Positions 16,041-25,382 of a stretch of DNA of 64,000 nt are shown here, piece by piece. Position 1 is the first letter of the stretch, and every line of letters begins with the position of its first letter. The notes below the pieces were generated by a model. It was not told the DNA's origin. It worked only from the letters and a program-made list of their open reading frames with translations, and did no database searches. Position numbers and translations under genes: made by a program. This stretch comes from CAYQOX01 sp964419335 (lineage in GTDB: Bacteria; Hinthialibacterota; Hinthialibacteria; Hinthialibacterales; Hinthialibacteraceae). The DNA is taken from contig CAYQOX010000017.1 in NCBI GenBank assembly GCA_964419335.1, positions 1-64,000 on the forward strand, written 5' to 3'.

Positions 16041-16301
16041 TTTACCTCTTTTTTTTAATTTTAGTTATCATTGGTGAGGGATCTTTCAGGTGTGGATATC
16101 TATACTAGCGCCTTTATATAAAACTTGTCAACTTAAATTTTCTTTTTTACAACTTTATTTTTGATGGAATCTCTCCCCATTTCATAATAGCAACCTCGTT
16201 GAAACGAAACCGAGAAAACCGGACATAACCCCATGCAAAAACAACAGACTCGAACAAAAACAAATCTTACTTATCGAATAAAAAAAGTCGATTATTTCCT
16301 A

Positions 16302-16883
16302 TCACGTCCCATCTTCCGGAGATAAATGGACGAGATTCATCCTTTGCTCTGCATCTTCATAAAAATCAAGAAGTTCTTCGATCTGAGTTTCATATTGGGC
16401 TTGATAATGTTCCATCGCATCTTGAGAATATTCCACATAATTTAAATTCCGTTCCCACTCTTCTACCTGATCCCAAAATTGAGAATCTTTTGTCACAGGA
16501 ACAAAATCAAATTGAGATTGCCAATCCCCCATTCCAAGGGTAATACCTACGTAATACTTCTTCCCACCAGCCAACTCCGCTTTGAGAGCGGCATGATTAT
16601 CCGCCATACCGATGAAGAGATGCTCACCCGGATTACATTGATACGCAAAATAAGATTGCGCCTTAGAAATCCCAAGCAGTTCATCGCGATCCCAAATGAA
16701 GAAATCCTCTTCGCTGGCATATCCCGAGGATCGGATAAAAAGCACGATGGCCTTATCCATTGGCGGGGAAGGAACCAATTCTCCCCGCACTTCACTACGC
16801 TCATCAAATTGGGGAGTCGCCGCACATCCACCCATGAAAAAGGCTATTCCGAGAAAACTAACCCATATTAATGTATTTTTCAT
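16302..16883 (-). CDS. Lipoprotein with a DUF2846-like domain
   Basis: 193 residues. A lipoprotein signal ends in the lipobox FMGGC (Cys at about residue 20). Residues ~42-115 match the DUF2846 style: KAIVLFIRSS, FIWDRDELLGI, YFAYQCNPGEHLFIGM, AELAGGKKYYVGI. The C-terminal ~60 residues are acidic and helical. The start follows GGAGACAATGG. DUF2846 proteins are outer-membrane or periplasmic lipoproteins without an established role. It is alone on its strand, with gaps of 260 and 235 bases around it. Confidence 0.7.
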   Translation of the reverse strand: MKNTLIWVSFLGIAFFMGGCAATPQFDERSEVRGELVPSPPMDKAIVLFIRSSGYASEEDFFIWDRDELLGISKAQSYFAYQCNPGEHLFIGMADNHAALKAELAGGKKYYVGITLGMGDWQSQFDFVPVTKDSQFWDQVEEWERNLNYVEYSQDAMEHYQAQYETQIEELLDFYEDAEQRMNLVHLSPEDGT

Positions 16884-17008
16884 CCATTGTCTCCTACGTA
16901 TCCTCTGATGAATGAGAATTCAACCGTTCCCCCACTTTTGGTACTGTGGCAGAGACTATCAAACATTTTATCTCTATGGTAGTCTCGTTAAGAAAAGAGA
17001 GTAACAAA

Positions 17009-17035
17009 ATCATACGATTTCTTCATATCATACGA
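17009..17035 (+). promoter_or_regulatory. Paired direct repeats upstream of the GH127 gene
   Basis: ATCATACGA occurs at 17009-17017 and again at 17027-17035, 18 bases apart, with GATTTC / GAAATC making a partial dyad between them. It lies about 85 bases before the start at 17119 and could be an operator; no regulator gene is adjacent. Confidence 0.35.
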
Positions 17036-17118
17036 AATCTATTCTTATCCTCTCGATTTCAGATTTCACAATTAATAAAATATTTCCATTCCAAAAGATA
17101 AAGTGAGGTAAAAAATCA

Positions 17119-19131
17119 ATGAAACGCATTACGGGAATCTTGATCGTAGGGATTGTACTACAGGTTTCGCTCGCATTCGCAAAGGAAAAGAGCGAACGCA
17201 ATGATTATTACCCCACCAATCGCCCTCCCTTACTCGCAGAACCTTACGCTGAACTACCCTTAGGTGCGATTGAACCGGAAGGGTGGTTAAAAGAACAATT
17301 ACTGCGTATGAAAAAGGGGATGACGGGTTACTTGGATACAGCCTATGCCGAGGTATGCGGCCCCCGCAACGGCTGGCTCGGCGGTGATGGCGACGGTTGG
17401 GAACGTGGACCCTATTGGTTGGATGGATTGCTCCCTCTGGCTTATATTCTGAAGGATGAGGAATTAATCGAAAAAACCAAACCGTGGATCGAATGGTCAC
17501 TCAACAATCAGCAAGAAGACGGCTATTTCGGCCCTATCCCCTTCGAAGAAAAACCAGAATACGAACCAGGATTACAAAAAACCCCCCGGCGTGATTGGTG
17601 GCCAAAAATGGTCATGCTGAAAGTACTTCGGCAATACTACATGGCTACCGAGGATGAACGCGTCATTGAATTAATGACAAAATATTTCCGCTATCAATTG
17701 CAAGAGTTGGAAGAAACCCCCCTGGGGCATTGGTCCTTCTGGGGCAATCGCCGGGGCGGTGACAATATGATGGTGGTCTACTGGTTGTATAACATTACTG
17801 GCGATCAATTTTTGCTGGATTTAGCCGAAGTACTCCATGAGCAAACCTATCCTTGGACCGAGCATTTCTTGGAAAAGCAAACCCTTTCCCGGCAAAAATC
17901 CCTCCATTGTGTGAACTTTGCCCAGGGACTGAAACAACCTTTGATCTACTATCAACAACACCCCGAGAAACGCTACTACGAGGCGGTAAAAACCGCCCTG
18001 CGTGATATCCGCCGCTTCCATGGCCAACCTCAAGGCATGTATGGTGCTGACGAACCCTTGCATGGCCGGGTTCCCACCCAAGGTTCAGAATTTTGTTCTA
18101 CCGTAGAGATGATGTTTTCTTTGGAAAACGCGATTCGAATTACCGGCGATGTTGAATTCGCCGATCATTTGGAAAAAGTCGCCTTCAATTCACTCCCAAC
18201 CCAAGCCAATGATGATTTCACCGCCAGACAATATTACCAACAAGCCAATCAGGTATTAATTACCAAAGGCCATCATAACTTTTATACCGATAACCCTTAC
18301 CGGCTGGTTTATGGACTATTGACCGGCTATCCGTGCTGTACCACCAATATGCACCAGGCTTGGCCGAAATTTACCCAGCGTCTTTGGTTCGCTTCCGCCA
18401 ACAATGGCTTGGCCGCCCTTACCTATGCTCCCAGCAAAGTTCGAGCCGTGGTGGCCGGACGGAATGAAGTAACCATTGTGGAAGACACAACCTATCCTTT
18501 TGAGGATACAATTCGTTTTCAAATCGAATGCGATCATCCCGTCGAATTCCCCTTCCATCTGCGAATTCCTTCCTGGTGTGAAAAAGCCGAAATCTCCATC
18601 AACGAAGAATCCTGGAAGCAGCCAGAGGCTGGAACGATCGTACAAATTGATCGAAAGTGGAAGTCTGGCGATCAAGTGACATTGCATTTACCTATGGAAA
18701 TTCGTACAAGTCGATGGTATCAGGATTCAGTCGCGATCGAACGCGGCCCCTTGGTATACGGGCTGAGAATCGGTGAAGATTGGCGCAAAGTCAGCGATCA
18801 AAACCATAAAGACTATTATGAAGTTTATCCAACAACGCCCTGGAATTATGGAATCATGGGTGAGGCTCTTCGTAACCTCAATGAGCACTTTACTGTAGAA
18901 CAAGACGAAGAGATTGCCGATTATCCCTGGAACCCGGACAACGCCCCAATCCGCCTTAAAACCAAAGGCATTCGTATTCCCTTCTGGAAACTTTATCACG
19001 AGGTTGCGGGACCTCTGCCCGCTAGCCCTCAATATAAGAATCGAATGGAAGGCCATGATTTCGAAGAGATCGTCCTGATCCCCTATGGTTGCACCACCCT
19101 GCGGATTAGCGAATTCCCAGTGGTGTACTGA
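17119..19131 (+). CDS. Secreted GH127/DUF1680-type beta-L-arabinofuranosidase
   Basis: 670 residues. Signal peptide at 1-22 (TGILIVGIVLQVSLAFA). The catalytic barrel matches DUF1680/GH127: LPLGAIEPEGWLKEQL, WERGPYWLDGLLPLAYIL, QQEDGYFGP. The catalytic site known from GH127 (Glu, Cys and a zinc-linked Cys pair) appears as EFCS near 325 and GYPCCTTN near 405. A C-terminal beta-sandwich follows (PFHLRIPSWC, VAIERGPLVYGLR). It should release L-arabinofuranose or related furanoses from plant or algal glycans outside the cell. RBS GAGGT. Convergent with the next gene; no transporter nearby. Confidence 0.88.
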   Translation: MKRITGILIVGIVLQVSLAFAKEKSERNDYYPTNRPPLLAEPYAELPLGAIEPEGWLKEQLLRMKKGMTGYLDTAYAEVCGPRNGWLGGDGDGWERGPYWLDGLLPLAYILKDEELIEKTKPWIEWSLNNQQEDGYFGPIPFEEKPEYEPGLQKTPRRDWWPKMVMLKVLRQYYMATEDERVIELMTKYFRYQLQELEETPLGHWSFWGNRRGGDNMMVVYWLYNITGDQFLLDLAEVLHEQTYPWTEHFLEKQTLSRQKSLHCVNFAQGLKQPLIYYQQHPEKRYYEAVKTALRDIRRFHGQPQGMYGADEPLHGRVPTQGSEFCSTVEMMFSLENAIRITGDVEFADHLEKVAFNSLPTQANDDFTARQYYQQANQVLITKGHHNFYTDNPYRLVYGLLTGYPCCTTNMHQAWPKFTQRLWFASANNGLAALTYAPSKVRAVVAGRNEVTIVEDTTYPFEDTIRFQIECDHPVEFPFHLRIPSWCEKAEISINEESWKQPEAGTIVQIDRKWKSGDQVTLHLPMEIRTSRWYQDSVAIERGPLVYGLRIGEDWRKVSDQNHKDYYEVYPTTPWNYGIMGEALRNLNEHFTVEQDEEIADYPWNPDNAPIRLKTKGIRIPFWKLYHEVAGPLPASPQYKNRMEGHDFEEIVLIPYGCTTLRISEFPVVY

Positions 19132-19250
19132 TACAGTGATCTAGGAATGAAACACCAGTCTGCCGAGCAGTAATCACAATCTCTCAAGCGGGTCTCTTTC
19201 ACGCAGCAAAAGAGACTCCCACGGCCAACGTTACTTCACGTTAAACGAAA

Positions 19251-19280
19251 AGGGGCCTGCCACTTCCCCGGCAGGCCCCT
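19251..19280 (-). terminator. Terminator between the GH127 gene and the convergent glycosidase gene
   Basis: Perfect 11-bp stem AGGGGCCTGCC (19251-19261) / GGCAGGCCCCT (19270-19280). On the minus strand the stem is followed by TTTTCGTTT, so it mainly terminates the gene at 19316-20719. It may serve both directions. Confidence 0.8.
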
Positions 19281-19315
19281 CCATCAGCCGTGGTATCTTT
19301 GTTAAGTGTTCTACC

Positions 19316-20719
19316 TTACTTCTTCACCAGCAAGGCCACGCTTTGCCCTTCAACCGGTGGCTTTAACTCGACCTTCTCACCTCCGGTGACTGTCGTGGCT
19401 TCCAGCCACTTCGATTCCGAAATATTGAGCCATCGAAGCGAGTACTCGCCTTGTGGATTGGATAAATCAAGCTGCACTTCGCCTCCGTTCGTAAAATAAA
19501 CCACGTATTTCTGATCCTCGATGCGGGTAAGATACGCTTCATTCTCTTCCCGATTAGACAAGAGTTCGCTCTTCGAATCCGGAGTTGCCTCAAAAATGGA
19601 AAATTCCTGCAAAAGCATACGCGCGCTGCGGATTTGGGTTTGGGCAAGCTCGCTAAGCCCGATACCGGAGGTCGGCCGATGAAAACGCGCCGAAGCCGCG
19701 CCTCCCACAATCAGCCTCCAGAACTTCTCCACCGCATCCTTATGACCGCCGCCATGCGCCCCTCCATCCGCGCCGTAAATCTTTACATTATTAATAGGCC
19801 GCGGCTGCGAGGACAAATAATTATGAACCCATTGGAAATTATCCCAGTGGGTTTGATTGCGCTGATGGTTATTCTGCGACACGTCGACAAAGTCAAAACG
19901 TTCGGGATGATCAAACGTCCGGCGGTGCCGATCCGCCCGCAAATCCCAATCATCCCACATCTCAGTCACATTCACGGGTTTATTTTCCTTCTCGCCCCGC
20001 TTACTGATAAATTCCGCCCAATACACCGCCCAGGCTTCTTCGCCCGAGGTTTCATTATCCATACAATAGAGCACATTGGGATAATCCAACGAGTAATCCA
20101 ATATCTTATTCACAAACTTCTGCTGAAAAGGCAAAACCGTTTTATTGTTCTGCTGCTTGGGTGTTGTGAAAAAGAACGGCTGCTCATTTGACCCCGGATG
20201 CCGGGGATATTCCTCTTTAAATCCCGACTCCTCATAAGTGTAATTCACGTTATTCTTGGGATTATACGGATGCGGGATCCAATTGTTGCGCGAATAGTCA
20301 AACCGATCCCATACCTCAATTTGCACGACGATATCCATCTCCGAGGTCCACCGCAGCATGTTTTCAAAACGCTGCCAATACTCTTTATTCCATTGATCCA
20401 AATCATACTTCCCATTATCCAACTTCTTAAAAGGATAAAGCTCGAATCCCTTATCCTGACGATCACTCATGGTGTTGCGTATGTAATTCCCCCCCACTTT
20501 GGAGAGCAACTGGAGATGCTCTTTCAAATCCGGTAATTGAAAAGCATTATCATCTTTCGTACCGCCTAATAGCATCACCGGTTTGCCTTCATACTGCCAA
20601 TAAGAGGGATTCTCATCATACGGACGTATACGCTGATCCTCACTTTGCCCGTAGGATGGATAAACAAGGAGTATCCCAATGACCATAATCCATACATGCT
20701 TCAATCTTAAATTCTTCAT
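19316..20719 (-). CDS. Secreted glycoside-hydrolase-like TIM-barrel protein
   Basis: 467 residues, signal peptide at 1-24. The body resembles cellulase-like (beta/alpha)8 families: PSYWQYEGKPVMLLGGTKDD at the N-terminus, VGGNYIRNTMSDR, MDIVVQIEVWDRFDYS, LYCMDNETSGEEAWAVYW and NVTEMWDDWD. The Glu in MDNETSGEE and the one in VTEMW are plausible acid/base and nucleophile. The last ~80 residues form a small beta domain (YVVYFTNGGEVQLDLS, SLRWLNISESKW), similar to the domain that ends DUF4038/collagenase-like glycosidases. Substrate unknown. RBS AAAGGAAAGCG. Followed by its own terminator. Confidence 0.65.
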   Translation of the reverse strand: MKNLRLKHVWIMVIGILLVYPSYGQSEDQRIRPYDENPSYWQYEGKPVMLLGGTKDDNAFQLPDLKEHLQLLSKVGGNYIRNTMSDRQDKGFELYPFKKLDNGKYDLDQWNKEYWQRFENMLRWTSEMDIVVQIEVWDRFDYSRNNWIPHPYNPKNNVNYTYEESGFKEEYPRHPGSNEQPFFFTTPKQQNNKTVLPFQQKFVNKILDYSLDYPNVLYCMDNETSGEEAWAVYWAEFISKRGEKENKPVNVTEMWDDWDLRADRHRRTFDHPERFDFVDVSQNNHQRNQTHWDNFQWVHNYLSSQPRPINNVKIYGADGGAHGGGHKDAVEKFWRLIVGGAASARFHRPTSGIGLSELAQTQIRSARMLLQEFSIFEATPDSKSELLSNREENEAYLTRIEDQKYVVYFTNGGEVQLDLSNPQGEYSLRWLNISESKWLEATTVTGGEKVELKPPVEGQSVALLVKK

Positions 20720-20799
20720 CGCTTTCCTTTCTTCTATTGAAATGATTTATTCTTTATTCAAGTCTCTTTGATCAAAAAAGAAAAGTCCGTTTCGCTCTC

Positions 20800-22041
20800 T
20801 CAACCCAGAGTCATTGTTGTACAGTCTTCGTCCAAGCGAGCGACGGTCTTATTCCGGTAAGCGGCAATCGCGACATGGCAGGCCGAGGAAGAAGCATGCC
20901 CCACCTCCACCGGCGCGTTAGGTTCCTTCCGCTCCCGCATGCATTCCAGCCAATTTTCAATATGCGGTGCGGTGGGAAGCCCTTCCTCGCTCTTATGGAT
21001 GGGAGTGCGGTTTTCAACTTCTCGCCAAGGCTCCTTATAAATCCGGTACCCACGTTCTCCCTCGGCAAAGATTGGCTCTCCAATAACCAGGGTTCCTTTC
21101 GTACCCTGAAAGGTGACCTTCCAACCGTTATCGAAACTGTTGTTATAACTCAAAATCCAAGAAGCGGTAAATCCATCATACTCATAGCCCGCATCAAATA
21201 CATCGGGACATTCTCCTCCCAAGCGGTACGATCCTCCCTGCATGACCGCCGAACGTGGCGTCCCCTTGTCCATAAACCATTGGATCAAATCAAGCAGATG
21301 AACCCCCTGGCCAGTCACCATTCCCCCGGAATAATCCCAGTACCAATTCCATTGCAAAGCTCGCCGGGGATCAAAGGGACGCTTGGGAGCCGGGCCCAAA
21401 AATTGCTCCCAATCAAAATCCCCCTGCATCTCCACTTCCTGGCTCAAAGGAGAAACCAACCAAAACCATTGCGCCCGCACCAGGGTTACCTCGCCGAGGA
21501 CACCTTCGTCTACCAGTTGCTTCGCTTCGATGCACATCGGCGCACTGCGCCGCTGCATCCCCACCTGCACGATCCGGTCGCTTTCGCGTACCGTTTTCAT
21601 CACCTGAACCCCTTCTTCGACCGAGCGTACCATCGGCTTCTCGACATAAACATCTTTTCCCGCCTGCACCGCATCGATCGTTTGGGTACCATGCAAATGT
21701 TCAGGAGTAGCAATAATCACCGCGTCGATATCCTTCCGTTCAAGCAACTTTCGGTGATCCACATACCCTTTGGCCTCGTCTCCCGCGACCTGCAGCCCCC
21801 GTTCTCGCCTGGGTTCATACGCATCCGCGACCGCGACAAATTCGGCTTGAGGCTCAATTTCCTGGGTCAACACCATCAACCGGTGGCCTCGTCCGCCGCT
21901 CCCGATAAGCCCCATTCGAATCTTCTCATTCGCTCCCATCACTCGATGGGGAGTAGTAAAGACAGCACTCCCAGCCAGCGCGGCCCCGGCAGTGGTGACA
22001 TTTTTCAAAAATCCTCTACGGGGCATTGCTTCTTTTCCCAT
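20800..22041 (-). CDS. Tat-exported Gfo/Idh/MocA-family oxidoreductase
   Basis: 413 residues. The N-terminus has a twin-arginine signal (PRRGFLKNV, then TTAGAALAGSAVF). A Rossmann domain starts at IRMGLIGSGGRGH, continues with VAVADAYEPRRERG, and the family signature DVYVEKPM follows at about 135-142. The C-terminal domain with GGMVTGQGVHLLDLIQWFM is the usual dehydrogenase/isomerase sheet. It probably oxidises or epimerises a sugar with tightly bound NAD(P). Tat export means it folds with cofactor before secretion, as in many carbohydrate-degrading Planctomycetes-like bacteria. RBS AAAGGAAAT. Same strand as the glycosidase 80 bases downstream, so an operon is plausible. Confidence 0.9.
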   Translation of the reverse strand: MGKEAMPRRGFLKNVTTAGAALAGSAVFTTPHRVMGANEKIRMGLIGSGGRGHRLMVLTQEIEPQAEFVAVADAYEPRRERGLQVAGDEAKGYVDHRKLLERKDIDAVIIATPEHLHGTQTIDAVQAGKDVYVEKPMVRSVEEGVQVMKTVRESDRIVQVGMQRRSAPMCIEAKQLVDEGVLGEVTLVRAQWFWLVSPLSQEVEMQGDFDWEQFLGPAPKRPFDPRRALQWNWYWDYSGGMVTGQGVHLLDLIQWFMDKGTPRSAVMQGGSYRLGGECPDVFDAGYEYDGFTASWILSYNNSFDNGWKVTFQGTKGTLVIGEPIFAEGERGYRIYKEPWREVENRTPIHKSEEGLPTAPHIENWLECMRERKEPNAPVEVGHASSSACHVAIAAYRNKTVARLDEDCTTMTLG

Positions 22042-22431
22042 GATTTATTTCCTTTCATACCATTGCGTTTTTTATAACTCTAAGTACTATTTAATTCTGT
22101 GCAACTCAGGTATGAAACGACAATATCACAGATAAACATTGCCTGTGAAGCCTTCTTCAAGTGAATCCCTTTTTCGTGACGATCAAAGTCTTGGATTAAA
22201 TGGTTTCGGCCGCGGAAGTTTACCCGATGGAAGTGTCCTTCCGTCTGTCTCGGCAGGCCGCCTTAAGTATGAACCTGTCTCCAGTCAGAGCGTTATCGGA
22301 GACCGCATTTTTATGGAAGAAAGCAAGAGAGGTTAAATTAATTTGAAACGATATAAAAAAAACGCTTTAAACACTTCTGGCAATAACTTGAGTTGAAATA
22401 GATTCAATCTCATCCAGAGAAAGGACTGATT
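22042..22431. other. 390-base gap between divergent genes
   Basis: No convincing gene. A small open frame at 22139-22336 opens with TTG and has no ribosome binding site. The gap ends with the ribosome binding site GAGAAAGGA of the fusion gene at 22432. A short dyad TTGAA-ATAGA-TTCAA at 22393-22407 lies just before that gene and could be an operator. Confidence 0.4.
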
Positions 22432-24414
22432 ATGGACATATCAAAACAACAATCGAACCGTCTCATTATTGCATTTGAAAGTGAGAAATTAACATACAGT
22501 CAATATGCGGTGGATCTCTATAACACCGGGATCACTCAAATTTTGAGTGTGGCCGCCGCACGAGGCCATGAACTTTATCACTTCAGCATGGCGGATTTAT
22601 ACCTCCACGAAGGCGAACCCTATGCCAAGGCGAGTCACCTTGAACTGCCGGAATATTGGGAAGGTGACCCCATTTTAAGTTATCAATATTTACAAAAGAC
22701 TGGAGAACGCCCCTTACAATTATCCTCCATTAATATTTGTTTCGCCCGGGGGGATGACATTAAAGATGAAAATACCCCAAACTTAGACCTTTTGCAAACC
22801 ATTGAGAAAAACGGGGTTTTGATCGAAAGCATTCAAGCCACCCTGACGACCACGGATAAATATGAATTGACTCGCCGTCTCCCCCATGTCCCCCAACCGA
22901 TCACTTTCGCCGCCGATACCCTCGAAGAAGCCATGCAAGCTGTAGAACAACTGCCTAAAGAGAACAAATATTTCATTCTCAAAGACCGCTTTGGCTATGG
23001 CTGCGGCTTGCAGGTTCATCGTATTGAGTTCGATGATCCTGAACTGAAAAACTGCCTCGATATGTATGTCTCCAATTACCAACATATCATCTTGCAAGAA
23101 TATTGCCCGGAGGTACGAAACGGCGATCTGGTTATCACCTTCTTTGATGGAGAACTAATCGCTCCACTGTGCCGTGAACCCGCCTGGGGCGAATGGAAAA
23201 CCAATGTCTCCTTTGGTTCCAGCCAACGAATGCATATTCTTACCGAAGAACAAGAACATATTGCTCGCGAAGTGATCGCCGCCTTCCCTGAAATACGCTT
23301 CGCTTCTGTGGATATGCTTACAACCGGCAAGGTGCTTGAAATCAACGCTTATCCAGGTGGGCGGGGGCTCTATGAAAATTACGGCATCTCCGTCGGCAAG
23401 ATCGTCCTGGATAAACTGGAAGCCGAAGTCCTTGGTTTACCGCTTCCTACCGAAGATATCTCGGCCCCCTTAGTGGAAACCTCCATTACTCCTTGGAGTA
23501 ATATTTATAAACTTTATGAAGATTTCGTTTCAAACGTAGATGTCTTTGATGTCTTTTGCCGCGAATCCTACTCCCTCCATATTTACGATTTGATCGATTT
23601 TACTCCCCGTTCCAATGACTATATTTTGTCGCTTCCTCACTCCGGCATCCTGGTTCCAGAAGACTATGTTTCAAAATTTGATCTTGGCCCAAACTGTTTA
23701 AAAGAAATTGACTTACTCAGCGATATACTTTATGAAGGTCTGGGAGGTTTACAAGTGGTAAACCGATTGGCGCCTTTCTTTGTCGATGTGAATCGATCCC
23801 GGGATGGGATTGATGATACCAAAATGCCCTCTCATTTGACCAATCCCGCCACCGAATATTACACCATCGAAAACAAAACTCTTTTGAATGAACCTTATAA
23901 TTCACGTGAAAAGAAAAGCGCTCTCCAGTATTACGATCTTTATCATTCTATCCTTGAATATTTATCAGAACAAATGATCAATGAGCAAGGATATGCCCTG
24001 ATCATCGATGCCCATTCTATGTCCTCGGTGGGATGGGGGCGCGTTTATGATGAAGGGCAGCCCCGAAGCAACTTTGTCGTCGGCACCCTGGATGATCAAT
24101 CGGCCGATTCTGAAATTATTTATGATTTTGTTGAAGCCTTAAAATCGGCTGCCGCGGTTCATGAGTTGGGTTTGACTGTAAGTAAAAATAAGCCTTATTC
24201 CGGTGGCTTCATTACTCGCAAGCACCATGATCCCGCCAAAAATATTCATGTTATTCAGCTTGAAGTGACCATGGATACCTACATGTACGAACCGGTCGAG
24301 GAAGATGAAATCAAACGCTATGCCCTGAAGCAGCCACGTATTAAAATCGTTCAAGATATTGTTAGTCATGCTATTAGCGCCGCTTGCATCGCCGCCAAAC
24401 GGGTGCACGCCTAA
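22432..24414 (+). CDS. Fusion: ATP-grasp ligase + N-formylglutamate-amidohydrolase-like domain
   Basis: 660 residues, cytoplasmic. The N-terminal ~320 residues are a glutathione-synthetase/RimK-like ATP-grasp fold: NICFARGDDIK, KDRFGYGCGLQV, IILQEYCPEVRNGD, and the metal-site strand ASVDMLTTGKVLEINAYPGG. Residues ~395-650 match N-formylglutamate amidohydrolase (HutG/FGase): LSLPHSGILVP (~401), VDVNRSRDG, IIDAHSMSS (~525), YSGGFITRKH (~590) and IQLEVTMDTYM. A ligase and an amidase in one chain would make and trim, or edit, an amide. The product is unknown; no histidine-degradation genes are nearby. Good RBS; monocistronic. Confidence 0.8.
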   Translation: MDISKQQSNRLIIAFESEKLTYSQYAVDLYNTGITQILSVAAARGHELYHFSMADLYLHEGEPYAKASHLELPEYWEGDPILSYQYLQKTGERPLQLSSINICFARGDDIKDENTPNLDLLQTIEKNGVLIESIQATLTTTDKYELTRRLPHVPQPITFAADTLEEAMQAVEQLPKENKYFILKDRFGYGCGLQVHRIEFDDPELKNCLDMYVSNYQHIILQEYCPEVRNGDLVITFFDGELIAPLCREPAWGEWKTNVSFGSSQRMHILTEEQEHIAREVIAAFPEIRFASVDMLTTGKVLEINAYPGGRGLYENYGISVGKIVLDKLEAEVLGLPLPTEDISAPLVETSITPWSNIYKLYEDFVSNVDVFDVFCRESYSLHIYDLIDFTPRSNDYILSLPHSGILVPEDYVSKFDLGPNCLKEIDLLSDILYEGLGGLQVVNRLAPFFVDVNRSRDGIDDTKMPSHLTNPATEYYTIENKTLLNEPYNSREKKSALQYYDLYHSILEYLSEQMINEQGYALIIDAHSMSSVGWGRVYDEGQPRSNFVVGTLDDQSADSEIIYDFVEALKSAAAVHELGLTVSKNKPYSGGFITRKHHDPAKNIHVIQLEVTMDTYMYEPVEEDEIKRYALKQPRIKIVQDIVSHAISAACIAAKRVHA

Positions 24415-24540
24415 TCATTCTTTGAAAAGCGAACTATGGCATTGGTTACAAACAAATGCCAAAACACCCTGTTATCACGGGTGAAAGACTCTCCACCGCG
24501 GCTCTTTTGTTAAAAATAGGTTAGGAGCCTAGAGAGTCCG

Positions 24541-24568
24541 TTGACAATTGATAGGTTGTTTATATAAA
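24541..24568 (+). promoter_or_regulatory. Promoter for the two-component operon
   Basis: TTGACA (24541-24546), a 16-base spacer and TATAAA (24563-24568), about 120 bases before the response regulator start. A good sigma-70 candidate; the -35 element is exact. Confidence 0.55.
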
Positions 24569-24688
24569 TAATAGTAAATCGGGCACAATAGAATGAAGTC
24601 ATGCAAATTGAGGTTGGAAACATAGTTTCGGGGTAAGATATCGTTAATAATGTTTAAGTGAATTCAAATAAACATGCTTGGAACAAAA

Positions 24689-25378
24689 ATGATAACAAAA
24701 AACATACTGGCCGTTGATGATGAAGAAGATATTTTACGTTTGTTGGAATTCAATTTGCAAAAAGAAAATTATACGGTCACTTCAGTTACTACCGGTGAAG
24801 CGGCTCTACGTTTGGCCGAATCTGAGAAACCTGATCTTATCGTATTGGATTTGATGCTGCCGGGATTGGATGGTTTGGAAGTATGCCGCATGTTAAAACA
24901 ACAAGAGGCCACCAAACATATTCCCTTGGTGATGTTAACCGCCAAGGGTGAAGAGGAAGATGTCATTAAAGGGTTAGAAATGGGAGCGGATGATTATATC
25001 CCCAAACCCTTCAGCCCCAAAATTCTACTCGCCCGCATCAAGGCGGTCCTTCGCCGCTCCGAACGAAAAGTCGCAAGTATATATGATATCCTCAATATCT
25101 ATGAGATAGAAATCAATCCTGGCCGGCATGTCGTCACCGTTGCAGGCAAGGTGGTTGATTTGACGTTGACAGAATTTCGCATTCTTCATTTTTTAGCCCG
25201 CCGACCTGGATGGGTGTTTACCCGGTCCCAGATTATCGATTCCGTGCATGGCGATGATTATCCCGTGACCGAACGTTCCGTCGATGTTCAAATTGTTGGT
25301 CTGCGTAAAAAACTAGGAGAATGCGGAAAGTATATCGAAACCGTTCGTGGTGTTGGATACCGCTTCTTGGATATTTAA
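24689..25378 (+). CDS. OmpR/PhoB-family response regulator
   Basis: 229 residues from ATG 24689, chosen over 24674 because GGA lies at a good distance only for the later start. Receiver domain: VDDEED, phospho-acceptor D54 in IVLDLMLPG, Thr in MLTAKG and Lys in IPKPFSP. The C-terminal winged helix (about 130-228) has LTLTEFRILHFLARRPGWVFTR and the SVDVQIVGLRKKLG...ETVRGVGYRF recognition region of the PhoB group. It binds DNA as a dimer when phosphorylated by the next gene's product, 4 bases downstream. Closest look is PhoB, but no pst or phoU genes are nearby. Confidence 0.9.
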   Translation: MITKNILAVDDEEDILRLLEFNLQKENYTVTSVTTGEAALRLAESEKPDLIVLDLMLPGLDGLEVCRMLKQQEATKHIPLVMLTAKGEEEDVIKGLEMGADDYIPKPFSPKILLARIKAVLRRSERKVASIYDILNIYEIEINPGRHVVTVAGKVVDLTLTEFRILHFLARRPGWVFTRSQIIDSVHGDDYPVTERSVDVQIVGLRKKLGECGKYIETVRGVGYRFLDI

Positions 25379-25382
25379 GATT

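Noticed and set aside
16041..16301. Cyclic-di-GMP-type riboswitch in the gap before the beta-helix gene
   Set aside because: Some paired segments are present, but the conserved GEMM core is missing and the leader orientation does not fit a neighbouring gene.
17119..19131. Secretion tag at the end of the GH127 protein (SEFPVVY)
   Set aside because: The ending resembles the normal C-terminus of this enzyme family, so it was left out of the shared-tag idea.
22139..22336. Small + strand open frame (65 residues) upstream of the ATP-grasp/FGase fusion
   Set aside because: Opens with TTG, lacks a ribosome binding site, and the peptide resembles no family. It might be a remnant, but nothing supports it as a gene.
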